Origin: Dugong dugon
Lineage: Eukaryota; Chordata; Mammalia; Sirenia; Dugongidae
Assembly: GCA_030035585.1 (NCBI GenBank)
Contig: CM057464.1
Span: forward strand, 29,157,465 to 29,221,464
Length of the DNA stretch: 64,000 nucleotides
Direction of reading: 5' to 3'
Shown: positions 1 to 10,469 of the stretch, one piece after another
Layout of the letters: each line of letters starts with the position of its first letter
Numbering within the stretch: position 1 is the stretch's first letter
Notes under the pieces: model-generated
Database searches by the model: none
The model's input: the letters and a program-made list of their open reading frames with translations, nothing else
Told to the model about the DNA's origin: nothing
Position numbers and translations under genes: made by a program

Positions 1-644
1 TGTCCTGAGACAGAGAACCAGAAAGAGATTCTAGTTGTTCTGGTTTGGTCACTGTCCCTCCAAACCTCTGCCCACAGTATGCCCTGCTATCTCTCTTCTA
101 AGAGACTCTGCTCAGACTGGATTATCTTTGGGCTTCATCTTACAGCCTATGTCTTCATGGTGTGCCCTGTTGAACAGAAAAAGAACCTGACTATGATGCA
201 GAATGTCCTTGATGCTGCATACTGCTAAAGACAGCTTGACCACCTCCCTCTCCTCCAAAATATTCTGAAAGGAGCTGAACTATTTCATCTGGAGAACCGG
301 GAAGCCCTAGCTCCATGTTTTTCAGAAAGGTTGTTTAGAGGACATGAATGATATACAACCTGGCATAGCAGTCATTGGAAATACTCACAGAAGCCCTATG
401 CTCTGTTGCCTGCCTGGCTCACCCCCATCTCTCTAGTAGAAACAGGAAAGTATTACATCCTTATTTTTACTATCCAAATGGAATGGTCACCTTTTTCCTT
501 TATACCTAAACACATCCTACTATCCTTCAAGAACTCACTTAGGGAAGTTCTGTCTTTGATTTCTAGCTCAAGTGCATACTTATCTCCCCTATTATGAATT
601 ACTAAAGTAGGAATTTTCTAGATTATTAAGTGACAATGCTTTTT
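1..644. other. Single-copy-looking DNA, no gene seen
   Basis: No repeat family, conserved ORF or RNA gene is recognisable here. The longest ORF (406-597, 63 codons) has no recognisable domain and atypical composition for a protein. The stretch ends where L1 3' UTR sequence begins. Confidence 0.5.
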
Positions 645-1558
645 TAAAAATTAACCTTTTTATTTTGGGATAATTGTTGTTTTACATCCAGAAGTTAAAA
701 ATAGTACAGAGGGATCCCTTGTGCCCTTCACTTAGTTTTCCTCTATGGTAACATCTTGCAGAACGGTAGTATAATAGCACAACACAAAATTAACATTGAT
801 ATAATCCATCCATCATATTCATGTTTTACTAGTTTTACATGTATACACTCATTTATGTGTTTATATTTAGTTCTATACAATTTTATCAAGTCTGTATATT
901 TCTATGGTCACAGAGAACAACAGTTCCACCACTTTAAGGATCTTTCCTCTTGCCCTGTTATAACCACACCTATCACACCCCCAGTTCCGTCCTTAACCCT
1001 GACAACCACTGGTCTGTTCTCCATTTCTATAATTTTGTCATTTCAAGAATGATATAGAAATGGAATCATATAGTATGTAACCATTTGAGATTGGCTTTTT
1101 TCACTCAACATCATTCCCTCAAGATGCATTCATGTTTTGACGAGTATCTGTAGTGCATTCCTTATTATTGCTGAGTAATGTTTCATGGTAAGGATGTACT
1201 ACACTTTAACCATTCACCCACTGAAGGACATTTGGGTTGTTTCCAGTTTTTACTATAACAATTATAGCTGCTGTGGACATTTTGTGCAGGTTCATGTGTC
1301 AACGTAATTTTCATTTCTCTGGAATAAATGAAGAGTGTAATTGTTGGGTCAAATGATAATTACATTTTCACTTTTATAAGAAATTGCCAAACTACATTGC
1401 AGAAGGCAGTATTTTTTATATTCCTGTCAGCAACGTATGAAAGATCCATTTTCTCTGCATCCTTGCCAGCATTTGGTGTAATCACTATTTTTAATTTTAG
1501 CCATTCTAAGAGTTGCGTAGTGATATCTTTTGTAATCTTAATTTGCATTTCCCTAATG

Positions 1559-1766
1559 GAGTACCAGGGAGGCACAAATGGTTAAAAGATCAGCTACTAA
1601 TGGAAAGGTTGTAGGCTCAAATCCACCCGGGGCACCTTGGAAGAAAGTACTGGCAATCTACAGTATTTCCAAAAGATCACAACTATAGAAAACTGTATGG
1701 AGTGCAGTTCTACTCTGAAAATGTGGGGTCGCCATGAGTCAGAATCAACTCAATGGCAACTGGTTT
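1559..1766 (+). mobile_element. AfroSINE, variant with long middle
   Basis: The head reads GTACCAGGGAGGCACAAATGG, followed by a box-B-like CTCAAATCC and the long middle seen in other copies here (GGAAGAAAGTACTGGCAATC). It ends in the shared RTE-type tail GTCGCCATGAGTCAGAATC. It sits inside the old L1 next to an oppositely oriented SINE. Confidence 0.8.
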
Positions 1767-1768
1767 AT

Positions 1769-1950
1769 AATGGTTGTTGACTCACAGCAACCCTATTGGA
1801 CAGAGTAGAACTGCCCCATAGGGTTTCCAAGGCTATAATCTTTATGGAAGCAGACTGTCACATCTTTCTCCCATAGGGTGACTGCTGGGTTCAGACTGCA
1901 GACCTTTTCATTAGCAGCTGAGTGCTTAACCGTTGCACCACTCGGGCTCC
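1769..1950 (-). mobile_element. AfroSINE, minus strand
   Basis: The sequence is the reverse complement of the SINE, from the tail (ACTCACAGCAACCCTATTGG) through to the head (GCACCACTCGGGCTCC). It forms an inverted pair with the plus-strand SINE at 1559-1766. Confidence 0.85.
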
Positions 1951-1977
1951 TTTTTTAATGGCTACTGAGGTTTAGAT

Positions 1978-2060
1978 TTACAGCCTTGGAAATCCTATCA
2001 GTTCTATTCTGTCCTAAAGGGTCGCTGTTGGAATCAACTTGATGGCAGTGGGTTTTGTTT
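1978..2060 (+). mobile_element. AfroSINE 3' fragment
   Basis: This holds only the right half of the SINE: CCTTGGAAATCCTATC, then GGGTCGCTGTTGGAATC and a GGGTTTTG tail. It is a 5'-truncated copy within the L1. Confidence 0.7.
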
Positions 2061-2110
2061 TTAGTTTAGTGAGACTAAACATCTTTTCATGTGATTATTT
2101 GCTATCTGTA

Positions 2111-2140
2111 TGAGTTGGAATCAACTTGATGGCAATGGTT
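2111..2140 (+). mobile_element. 30-bp SINE/RTE tail remnant
   Basis: A 30-bp piece with the SINE/RTE 3' tail (TGAGTTGGAATCAACTTGAT plus GGCAATGG) interrupts otherwise continuous L1 text (CTATCTGTA before it, TATTCTCTTTGATG after). It is either a severely 5'-truncated insertion or a patch left by rearrangement. Confidence 0.6.
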
Positions 2141-2645
2141 TATATTCTCTTTGATGACTTGTCTGTTCATATCTTTTGTCTACTTTCTAATTGGGTTGTT
2201 TGTTTTTCTTATTGTTGAGTTTTGAGTATTCTTTATAAATTCTAAATACTAGTCATTTGTCAGATATATAATTTGAAAATATTTTCTCCAAGTCTGTTTC
2301 TTGTCTTTGTATCCTTTTTACAGGGTCTTTCACAAAACAAACTTTTTTAAAATTTTGATGAATTCCAATTTATTAATATTTGCTTTATGGATTGTGCTTT
2401 TTGTGTCAAGTCTAAGAAATCTTTGCCTAACCTTAGGTCCTGAAGATTTTCTCCTATTTTAGTTTTACATTTCACATTTAAGTTTGTAATTGATTTTGAG
2501 TTAATATTTGTATAAGGTCTGAGGTTTAGATCAAGATTCTTTTTTTTTTTTGTCTGTGGACGCCCAGGTGCTCCAGCACCATTTGTTGAAAAGGCTATCT
2601 TTCCTCCATTGAATTGTTTTTGTACTTTTATCAAAATCAGTTGAT

Positions 2646-3156
2646 TGCACCCTCTAGAATGGCTATTAGCAGAAAAATGAAAAATAGCAAGTGCTGGCAA
2701 GGATGTAGAGGAATTGGAACCCTCGTGCATTGCTGATGAGAATGTAAAATCCTGTAGTCACCGTGGAAAACAGTTTGGTGGTTCCTCAAAAAGTTATACA
2801 TAGAACTACCATATGACCAAGCAATTATGCTCCTAGGTATATACCCAAAAGAACTGAAAACAGTAACTTAAACAAGTACATGTATACACATGTTCATTTA
2901 TGGCATATATACACGTGTTTATTTATGGCATGTGGAGAGCAGCACTATTCACAATCACCAAAAGGTGGAAACAGCCCAAGTGTCCATCAACAGATGAATA
3001 GATATACAAAATGTAATATATCCATACAGTGGAATACTATTCAGCCATAAAAAGGAATAAAGTACTGTTATGTGCTACAATGGGATGAACCTCCAAAGCA
3101 TTATGTTAAGTGATAGAAGCCAGATATAAAGTTCACATATTGTATTATTTCATTTA
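2646..3156 (+). mobile_element. L1 (+) nested in the old L1, first segment
   Basis: This is the ORF2 C-terminal and 3' part of an L1 in sense orientation. Landmarks are CCATATGACCAAGCAATTATG, GTCCATCAACAGATGAATAG and GGAATACTATTCAGCC. The nested block 2646-4749 is flanked by a 13-bp direct repeat AAAATCAGTTGAT at 2633-2645 and 4750-4762, marking one insertion into the minus-strand L1. It is 5'-truncated and non-coding. Confidence 0.85.
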
Positions 3157-3895
3157 CAGTTGTTCTTTGGTATCTCTGGGGAATTAGTTCTAGGACCCCC
3201 CCTCAGATACCAAAATCTGTGGATGCTCAAGTCTTTTATATAAAATGGCATAATATTTGCATATAATTTATGCATATCCTCCCATATACTTTAAATCATT
3301 TCTAGATTACTTATAATACCTAATACAATATAAATGCTATGTAAATGGTTGATTCATCACAATTGAAGACATGCTTTGGAAGCTAGCCTTTCTCTTCTGA
3401 GTTTTTTTAGCTCTTCTGGGAATGCTGATGCTGCCTGGGCATCAGCCAATGCCGATTTGCCCGTGATCTTGAAGTTCTGAAGGCCAGCGAGCTTTCCAGA
3501 GCTAGTTGGCCATCCCTTGTTAGCCTTAAACTCCTTCCTCTCACTCTCCTCAACTCCCTTACACTTAGCCTGGGAGGGATTGCTCATTGTTTTTTAGGAG
3601 CCATTTTTTCACAGAACAAAGTGTGCACACAACACAAGTAGTGAAGGAGTGAGACCCAAGGAGAACAATGCTCAAACACTGGGTGCTGGAGAGAGACTGA
3701 GGAGCTGTGAAATGACGGGAGGCTGCAGCAGGGGATGCCTACACAGTGCTTCATTCGCATGGATTCACCATAGTGCTCGGCCTGCAGCACATTCAAGTTT
3801 TGCTTTTTGGAACTTTCTTTTATTTTCCAAATATTTTTGATTCCCAGTTGGTTGAATCTGTGTATGCGGAAACCGAGGGTACAGAGGGCCAACTG
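3157..3895 (-). mobile_element. Tigger-type DNA transposon (TcMar), decayed
   Basis: The ends form imperfect inverted repeats starting CAGTTG (left CAGTTGTTCTTTGGTATC; right, reversed, CAGTTGGCCCTCTGTACC). They are flanked by TA on both sides (3155-3156 and 3896-3897), as in the Tc1/mariner superfamily. The left part has the MER2-like GGACCCCCCCTCAGATACC. On the minus strand, 3357-3587 translates to a CENP-B-like DNA-binding stretch (NFKITGKSALADA ... AFPEELKKL), the usual N-terminal region of Tigger transposases. No DDE catalytic domain is present, so the copy is internally deleted and dead. It lies within the L1 3' UTR. Confidence 0.85.
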
Positions 3896-3897
3896 TA

Positions 3898-4093
3898 TAT
3901 GAAATATTCAAAATAGATAAATCTATAGAGATAAAATATAGATTGGTGGTTGACAGAAGCTGGGGGAAGGGGAAATGGAGAAAGTGTTTAATGGTAGGGA
4001 ATTTTACTTTGGAGTGATGGAAATGTTTTGGAATTAGATAGAGGTGGTGGTTGTACAACATTGTGAACGTATTAAATGTCACTGAATTATTCA
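3898..4093 (+). mobile_element. L1 (+) 3' UTR, segment after the Tigger
   Basis: The L1 3' UTR broken by the Tigger resumes here (ATGAAATATTCAAAATAG, GCTGGGGGAAGGGG, CATTGTGAACGTATTAAATG). Removing the Tigger and one TA rejoins the two halves. Confidence 0.8.
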
Positions 4094-4168
4094 CTTTAGC
4101 AATTCATCAACAGATAAATGGATAAAACAAAATGTGGTATATATATGTATTTATATTTATATGTATAG

Positions 4169-4380
4169 AACCAAACTAGACCAAACCTGTTGCTGTTGAG
4201 TTGATTCCGACTCATAGCTACCCTATAGGACAGGGTAGAACTGCCCCATAGGGTTTCCAAGGCTGTAATCTTTATGGAAGCAGACTGCCACATCTTTTTC
4301 CAGCAGAGTGGCTGGTGTGTTCAAACTGTAGACCTTTTGGTTAGCAGCCAAATACTTAACTACTGTGCCACCAGGGCTCT
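4169..4380 (-). mobile_element. AfroSINE, minus strand
   Basis: The tail starts at AACCAAACTAGACC. The body includes GCCCCATAGGGTTTCCAAGG and CTTTATGGAAGCAGACTGCC, and it ends at the head GTGCCACCAGGGCTC. It is full length. Confidence 0.9.
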
Positions 4381-4383
4381 GAT

Positions 4384-4409
4384 ACACACACACACACACA
4401 CACACACAC
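4384..4409. repeat. (CA)n microsatellite
   Basis: A run of about 13 CA units directly follows the SINE head. Confidence 0.95.
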
Positions 4410-4762
4410 GTATTTAGCAATAAAGAGAAATGAAGTTCTGACACATGCTACAACATGGATGAACCTTGAAAACATTATGCTAAGTGAAGTAAATCAGACT
4501 CAAAAGGGCAAATATTGTATGGTTCCACTTATATGAAATATCTAGAAATGAAACAAAAGTTTATTAGTGGTTGTGGGAGGATGGTGAGTTATTGCTTAAG
4601 GGGCACTGAATTTCTATTTGGGGTGATGAAAAACTTTTGGAAATAGTGGTAATGTGGTGAATATAATTAATGTCACTGAACTGTACACTTTATAATGGTC
4701 ATAATGGAAAATTTTTTGTTATATATATTTTACCACAATAAAATTTAAAAAAATCAGTTGAT

Positions 4763-5405
4763 CATATTTGTGTGGGTCTAGTTCTGGATTCTCTATTCTG
4801 TTCTATTGATCTATATGTCTATCACTTTGCCAGTACCAGACTGCTTTGATTACTGTAGTTTTATAGTAAGCCTTAACACCAGGTAGAGTTGATTCCTTCT
4901 ACTTTATTCTTTTTTTTTTTTTCTCGAGATTGTTAGAGCTATTTTAGGGTCTGTGGCTTTTCATATAAATTTAGAAGAAGCTTTTCGATATCTAAAAAAA
5001 TATCTTGTTGGGATTTTGTTAGAAATTGCATTAAAATTATAGATCAATTTGAGGAGAGTTGACATCTTTACTATAGTGAATATTCCAATCCATGAACACC
5101 ATGTATCTCTTCATTTCCATTCTTTTTAATTTCTTATATCAGCATTTTATGATTTTCAGCATACAGATCTTGTACTTGTTTTGTTAGATTTATACCTAAG
5201 TATCATTTTCTTTGGTGAGATTTTAAATGATACAGTGTTTTCAATTTTGGGTTCTACATTTTTGTTATTAGTGCATAGAAGTATGACTGATATTTGTTTG
5301 TTGACCTTGTGTCTTGCAGCCTTGCTAAGCTCACTTATTAGTGCTAGTTTTTTTTTTTTTTTTTTGGTAGATTCCTTGTGATTTTCTATGTAGACAACCA
5401 TGACA
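4763..5405 (-). mobile_element. Old L1 (L1M-type), second segment
   Basis: This continues the minus-strand L1 interrupted at 2645. On the plus strand it shows CAGTACCAGACTGCTTTGAT, ATCAATTTGAGGAGAGTTGAC and CTTGCAGCCTTGCTAAGCTC, which are the reverse complement of the ORF2 reverse transcriptase region. It ends near 5405, where it is 5'-truncated. Two plus-strand T-runs (4911-4922 and 5349-5366) lie inside it. Confidence 0.85.
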
Positions 5406-6564
5406 ATATCTTTTTATGAATATATCTGTTTTCTCAACTGAATGATGAATTCTTTGAGGGCCTTCAGGCACTGTACATTCCTATGCTGTGCAAATAATAA
5501 GAGCTTATATATGTTTACGAATGAGAGGCCCATCACAATTAGACTGTGATCTGTGAATCTCAGTGATGTTTAATAATACCTTACTTTTGTTTTTTCTTTT
5601 TTTTCCCTGAAAGAGCTAATTCACAATGCTTTTATCTACATGCCAGAACTCCTGTTTTTCCTTGGAGTGCAATGCACTTAATCAATTTAGAACAGTTCTC
5701 ATTTATTTACAACTTTAAGAGAACAGTGTCCTAGTACAGATTGAATTTGGGATTTAATTAATGTCTTTACATAGTACTTGGATACTAATCTCTCTTAACT
5801 ACCAGAGAAATGACTATATATCTGATTCCATTTAGAATCTTTAGCAGATACACAAAGTGCTGGAAACAGGTGTTTATTTTTTCTTCCCCTATGTAACACA
5901 GGCTATAATTAAAGTTCTGAAAGCTGTGCATTGGCTCTTTTTCACAGTTTACTTGGCTTCTTTCAATGCTTATGATTTGATTAAGGACTTTTGTAAGATT
6001 TTTTTCGTTTTTTTTTTTTTTTTTTTTATTGTGCCATGTGTTTGTATGTACGTCTTATTTTTCAAACATGGGTCATCCTTCTGTGCAAGAAAACAACCTC
6101 TTTCATTAATTATTTTTGTAAAAGATAACTAATACTTGGCAGAATCTACAAATGAAAAGGAGAACAGATGTGAGTGCAGAAACTCTATGATATAAAGTTA
6201 ATAAGCAAGGGAAGAGGTAGTAATGGTAATACTACCTGGGACACCAGCTTGAAAATGATTAATAAAACCTAATAATGTTGTCTTCAACTTCATTGAAGCT
6301 TAATACTCTACAAGTGTATGTGAACAAACACTAATATATAACTTTGTCAAAAGCAAGACTAGTGCCACTGGATGATACAATCTGAAATGTTTTTGTGGTT
6401 GCTGAGACTCCATTAATGTAATCATGTTTGTGAAGAAATATAATAGAGAAATTACGAAGTCATAAGCCAGAGATCATGGTTCCTGAAATATGCCCTCCCT
6501 TCCCCAAATATAACCAAGTAAGACTGACAATAATTTAAATATAAAAACCTTCAAGATGAAGTGT
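5406..6564. other. Single-copy-looking AT-rich DNA
   Basis: No recognisable repeat or gene. A 22-base T-run lies near 6007-6028. The ORF at 5857-6132 depends on that T-run and is not convincing. Confidence 0.5.
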
Positions 6565-6725
6565 TGTTGTTGTTAGGTGCCGTCAAGTTAGTTTCAACTC
6601 ACAGTGACCCTATAGGATAGAGTAAAACTACCCTACAGGGTTTCCAAGGAGTAGCTGGTGGATTTGAACTGCCAACCTTTTAGTTAGCAGCCGAGCTCTT
6701 AACCACTATGCCACCAGGGCTCCAT
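6565..6725 (-). mobile_element. AfroSINE, minus, with 11-bp TSD
   Basis: The SINE runs from the tail (TGTTGTTGTTAGGTGCCGTC) to the head (CCACCAGGGCTCC). It is flanked by AGATGAAGTGT at 6554-6564 and 6726-6736. The middle is shortened. Confidence 0.92.
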
Positions 6726-6801
6726 AGATGAAGTGTAGGTCAATTCAATTTGACAAATATGTATTGAGTCCTTAGTTTATGTTATGCTCTATAGTATATG
6801 A

Positions 6802-7008
6802 AAGGAGCCTTGGTGGTGCAGTGGTTAAGTACTGGGCTCTTAACTGAAAGGTCTATGGTTTGAACCCACCAGCTGCTCTGTGGGAGAAAGATGTGGCAGT
6901 CTGCTCCCTTAAAGATTACAGTGTTGGAAACCCTATGGGACAGTTCTACTCTGTCCTCTAGGGTTGCTATGAATCAGAATTGACTCAAGGACACACAACA
7001 ACAATGAC
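6802..7008 (+). mobile_element. AfroSINE, plus, with short TSD
   Basis: The head is GGAGCCTTGGTGGTGCAGTGG, with box-B-like GGTTTGAACCC and a tail ending GACACACAACAACAATGAC. The direct repeat ATAGTATAT flanks it at 6791-6799 and 7009-7017. Its ACAACAACAA tail resembles the RTE tail more than most copies do. Confidence 0.9.
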
Positions 7009-7017
7009 ATAGTATAT

Positions 7018-7236
7018 AAGGAGTACCTGGGTGGAGCAAACAATTAAGTGCTGACTATTAACAGAATGGTTGTAGTTCAAATCCATCCAGAGACACTTTG
7101 GAAGAAAGTTCTGGTGACCTGCTTCCAAAAGGTCATAGCCTTGGAAACCCTATGGAACAGTTCTACTGTGTAACACATGGGGTCGCCATGAGTGAGCTGG
7201 AATCCATTCGACAGCAATGGGTTTGGTTTTGGTTTA
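7018..7236 (+). mobile_element. AfroSINE, long-middle variant
   Basis: The head is GGAGTACCTGGGTGGAGC. The middle GAAGAAAGTTCTGGTGACC and the tail GGGTCGCCATGAGTGAGC mark the second SINE variant. It directly follows the previous SINE. Confidence 0.88.
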
Positions 7237-7761
7237 AGATGGGAAGAAAAAGATGAAAAAAAATGATTGAGATGAAGAGGAGAAAGCTTTGTGGTTTTAC
7301 CCCTTCAGTAAAATGGAAAATGTGAGCTCACTGTAGAGAGAAAGATATGAGGGACTGTGGCTAGAGATTGGAGGGGGGAAGGTTTGGAAATGAGTTTGAA
7401 AAATGTGATAGAGAGTCATATTTAGATGTATTAAGGCTCACCAAGGCATAACAAGAACTAAAGGGAGTTCGATTAGCATTCCTTTGCTTGCAGATGACCC
7501 ACTTGCTTTCTTGGCCTTCTTCATTGCTAGTTAATGGCCCCCAGGCATAGGGTTTACTCAAGGACAGTGAATGCCAAAGTGGGTACAGTTGAAGAATTGG
7601 AAGCAGCTTTGCAGGAATCAAGTGTACAGCTAAGTAAAATGATGAAATGACTGACCTAGGAAGAAAGTTGTGTTGAGAAGGATGCTGATGGACTATGAAA
7701 AAAGGGAGGTAAGGGGTCATCTAACTTAGTGAAAGTAATGCAAAGATAGGAAACATAGTGA
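7237..7761. other. Single-copy-looking DNA
   Basis: No gene or repeat is recognised. A 119-codon ORF on the minus strand (7361-7720) has no recognisable domain and no similarity I can name. Confidence 0.45.
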
Positions 7762-7779
7762 TCAGAAGGAGGGCTCATA

Positions 7780-8000
7780 AAACAAACAAAAACAAACTCA
7801 TTGTCATTGAGTTGATTCCAACTCATGGTGACCCCATGTGTTACAGAGTAGGACTGGCCCATAGGATTTTCTTGGCTGTAATCTTTACGAAAGCAGATCA
7901 CCAGGACTTTCTTTCAGGGTGCCACTGGGTGGGTTAGAACTGCCAACCGTTAGGTTAATAGTCTAGCGCAAAGAGTTCTTGCCACCCAGGGACCTTAGGG
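7780..8000 (-). mobile_element. AfroSINE, minus, with 17-bp TSD
   Basis: The long-middle variant, reversed. The longest matching flank in the window, TCAGAAGGAGGGCTCATA, lies at 7762-7779 and 8001-8018, perfectly conserved. The insertion is therefore comparatively young and was made by target-primed reverse transcription. Confidence 0.95.
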
Positions 8001-8104
8001 TCAGAAGGAGGGCTCATAGTCAGTAGACTGTCTTCAAATGTGTATGAGGTTGAATGGTAACCTAAAGTATGGATAACTAACACAGACTAGGAAAGAAGGA
8101 GATG

Positions 8105-8325
8105 TGGGACCATTACAGGCCTGGGTCCCACTCTGCTGCCTATAGATTGTGTGAGCTCAGGCAACATATTTAATCTCTCTGAATTTTAATTTCCTCTATC
8201 ATAAAACTGGGCTAAAAATCCATACCTCGTAAGGTTTTGAGGAAGACTGAATGAAGTATTTTATGTAAAGCATTTATATATTTACATATTTGAGCACTCA
8301 CAGAATATCTGTTGATAGACTTGAG
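8105..8325 (+). mobile_element. MIR SINE
   Basis: The core has GTGTGAGCTCAGGCAAC, TTAATCTCTCTGAATTTTAA, ATCATAAAACTGGG and GTAAGGTTTTGAGG, matching the ancient mammalian MIR consensus from memory. It is diverged. Confidence 0.75.
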
Positions 8326-9544
8326 GATGTCAGAGAACTAGGAGGTCAGTGTGTCCAGCATCCTGACATAGTAAAATGTATGTTTTAGGAATTATGATCC
8401 CTTAGAAATTTGTTAGTACTTTTGGAGAGAAAGCCAATAAATAAAAAGTATTGTTAACTCTAAGTAATAATAATCAGTGCCACATTAGTCAATTTAAAAT
8501 ATAACAAAGCTAAAAAAAAGACTGAGTTTTTTTTACACATATCCTGAAACACGTATCTGCCAATCCACCTGTATTCATCCCTGCAAATACTCCATGTTTA
8601 ATGTGTTCCAGACAGATGATCAGTGTTTTATAATCTCCTCTGATTTATAACTGTGCAATCAATAATTCGGTATTCTGGCAGGGTGAACCAGATATTCATG
8701 AATCTAATCAAGACTATTTTTAAATACAACACATTGTACCAATACTATTTTCAGATTCCACTCTCATATATTTCAATATTCACCATCTAGCAGAGAAATT
8801 CAGTTAAGAGTCCCATTGTGTTTAGAATTTCATCTAATATTCTATGTATATAAGAAGCCAGAGGATGTGCCACAGTTTAAACAGTCCCCTCTGATTAAGG
8901 TAAACAATCAACAGAACATCTCACGAAGAAGCTCATTTCTAGCTCATGCCTAGTTCTTAGGTAAGGGTTAAGACGGAATGGTGAGAGGAATCCAACAATT
9001 TCTAGCTCAAGCATGTTTTGAGACACTGAAAGACTGATCTGCAAGTTTATGAATACAAATGCATCAGACAGTTATCTAGAAGCTTCACAAATGGCCTTGG
9101 CTGCCACTAAGTGGGTGGAAAATGAATGGAACAGAATGAGAATGGTGCTGCTTTGTTTGTATGGTACACAGTATTATACTGATGAAAAATGCTGGCAGGG
9201 TTCCACGTTTCAAGATACTTAGGAGAATCTCCTGCCTGTGTTTATCTTTGGCTGTTACCATGGCTACTGATGGAAAGGAATGAAAACCAAAAGGTGGAGG
9301 GAGGTAGACAGACTGTGAATATTAAAAATCAGGGGAAAGACATTCAATAGCCAAGCATCTAGGAAGATTTATTGTTGAAGGTCTTGCTTGCCTATCCTGC
9401 TGCATATCGAGTATTTCCAAATATATACTCTGAAGCCAATTACCTTTTTGAATAAAGCTCGATAAAGGGCTATAGTAGAGATCAATCGACCTGCTTTTGT
9501 GCACATTTCTTTTTATTTCTTATCTTGGGGAGTGGGTTAAGAAA

Positions 9545-9740
9545 GTGAGGAAACTTATCTTCTAATCTCAGCTCTGCACTTCCCATCTATTTAGCTTTGG
9601 GCAAGTCATTTAACTTCTTGGAGGTCTAGTTTATCTACCTATAAAGTGGGGAAAATGCACTTAACTCTTGGTGATTAGAAGGTTCATATATGTGAAAGTA
9701 CTTAGCACAGTGCTATGTGCATAGTAATGCCCAATTTATG
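9545..9740 (+). mobile_element. MIR SINE
   Basis: Landmarks are TTAGCTTTGGGCAAGTCATT, CTACCTATAAAGTGGGG and GTACTTAGCACAGTGCTATG, followed by GCATAGTAATGCCCAAT. These are typical of MIR. Confidence 0.8.
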
Positions 9741-10012
9741 TCCGTTTTTATTCTGTTTCTTATAAAGTAATACATGATTTTGTGGTGACAAGCCAATCCC
9801 CTTGCCCGTTTTTCCTAGTCTTCTAGGGAAGGGTGTATGTGGAATCTCCTTCATTAAAGTGATATATTAAGGCTAATGAAAGCTGGTAAGTCAACAAACC
9901 ATACCTCTAGCTTATCCATAGGTAAGACTTGCCCCTCTGTTTAGGCCTAATTGAGGAACAAGGTGTACTCTGTCCCTGATGGATACCATTTTCCCTACCT
10001 TATCCTGGTAGA

Positions 10013-10206
10013 AAGGAGCCCTGGTGGTGGCAGTGGTTAAGCATTTGGCTGCTAAGAGAAAAGTCAGTGGTTTGAACCCACCAGCCATTCAACAGGAGAA
10101 AGATGTGGCAGTCTGCTTCCATAAAGACTAGCAGCTCTACTCTGTCCTGTAGGGTCACTATGAGTCAGAATTGACTCGATGGCAACAGATTTGGTTGTTT
10201 GGTTTT
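10013..10206 (+). mobile_element. AfroSINE, plus, with 12-bp TSD
   Basis: The head is AAGGAGCCCTGGTGG and the tail GAATTGACTCGATGGCAAC. The duplication TATCCTGGTAGA lies at 10001-10012 and 10207-10218. Confidence 0.93.
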
Positions 10207-10223
10207 TATCCTGGTAGACAAGA

Positions 10224-10449
10224 AGTCCTTTAAACAAACAAACAAAAAACTGTTGCCCTGGAGTTGATTCTGACTCATGGTGACCACATGTGTATCAGAG
10301 TAGAACTGTGCACCATCGGGTTTTCACAGCTGTGATCTTTTGAAATCAGATTGTCAGGCCTTTCTTCCAGGGTGCCTCTGAGTATGTTCAAACCTCCAAC
10401 CTTTGATTAGTAGCTGAATGCTTAACTGTTTGCACCACCCAGGGATTCC
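10224..10449 (-). mobile_element. AfroSINE, long-middle variant, minus
   Basis: The tail is AAACAAACAAACAAAAAACTG and the head CACCACCCAGGGATTCC. It lies a few bases after the preceding plus-strand SINE, giving a tail-to-tail pair. Confidence 0.9.
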
Positions 10450-10469
10450 ACTTTTTAAAAAGTTGGATA

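Larger units (their letters stand above)
645..2645 (-). mobile_element. Old L1 (L1M-type) 3' half, first segment
   Basis: Read on the minus strand this is the 3' UTR and ORF2 C-terminal part of an old mammalian L1. The plus-strand text has the usual reverse-complement landmarks: the segment on aid to a fixed target (TAACATCTTGCA), the CATTTCTATAATTTTGTCAT stretch, and GCTGAGTAATGTTTCATGG. It is interrupted by SINEs near 1559-2140 and resumes at 4763 after a nested L1. The aligned part is littered with stops on the coding strand, so it is a dead fossil. The element is 5'-truncated near 5405. Confidence 0.85.
4094..4749 (+). mobile_element. Second L1 (+) 3' end in tandem, with poly(A)
   Basis: A second ORF2-end/3' UTR sequence in the same direction follows (TCATCAACAGATAAATGG, ATGGATGAACCTTGAAAAC, GTATGGTTCCACTTATATG). 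It repeats the part already seen at 2990-4093 and ends in an A-rich tract (CAATAAAATTTAAAAAAA). It is split by a SINE and a CA repeat. The outer 13-bp duplication closes directly after it. Confidence 0.75.
8019..10000. other. Single-copy-looking DNA with two MIRs
   Basis: Apart from the two MIR copies listed separately, nothing here is recognised. There are no splice-flanked conserved ORFs; the only minus-strand ORF over 60 codons (9322-9504) has no recognisable motif. Confidence 0.45.

Noticed and set aside
3357-3587. Minus-strand ORF resembling a TIGD-type DNA-binding protein
   Set aside because: It lies between Tigger terminal inverted repeats with TA flanks and lacks a catalytic domain; it is transposon sequence, not a host gene.
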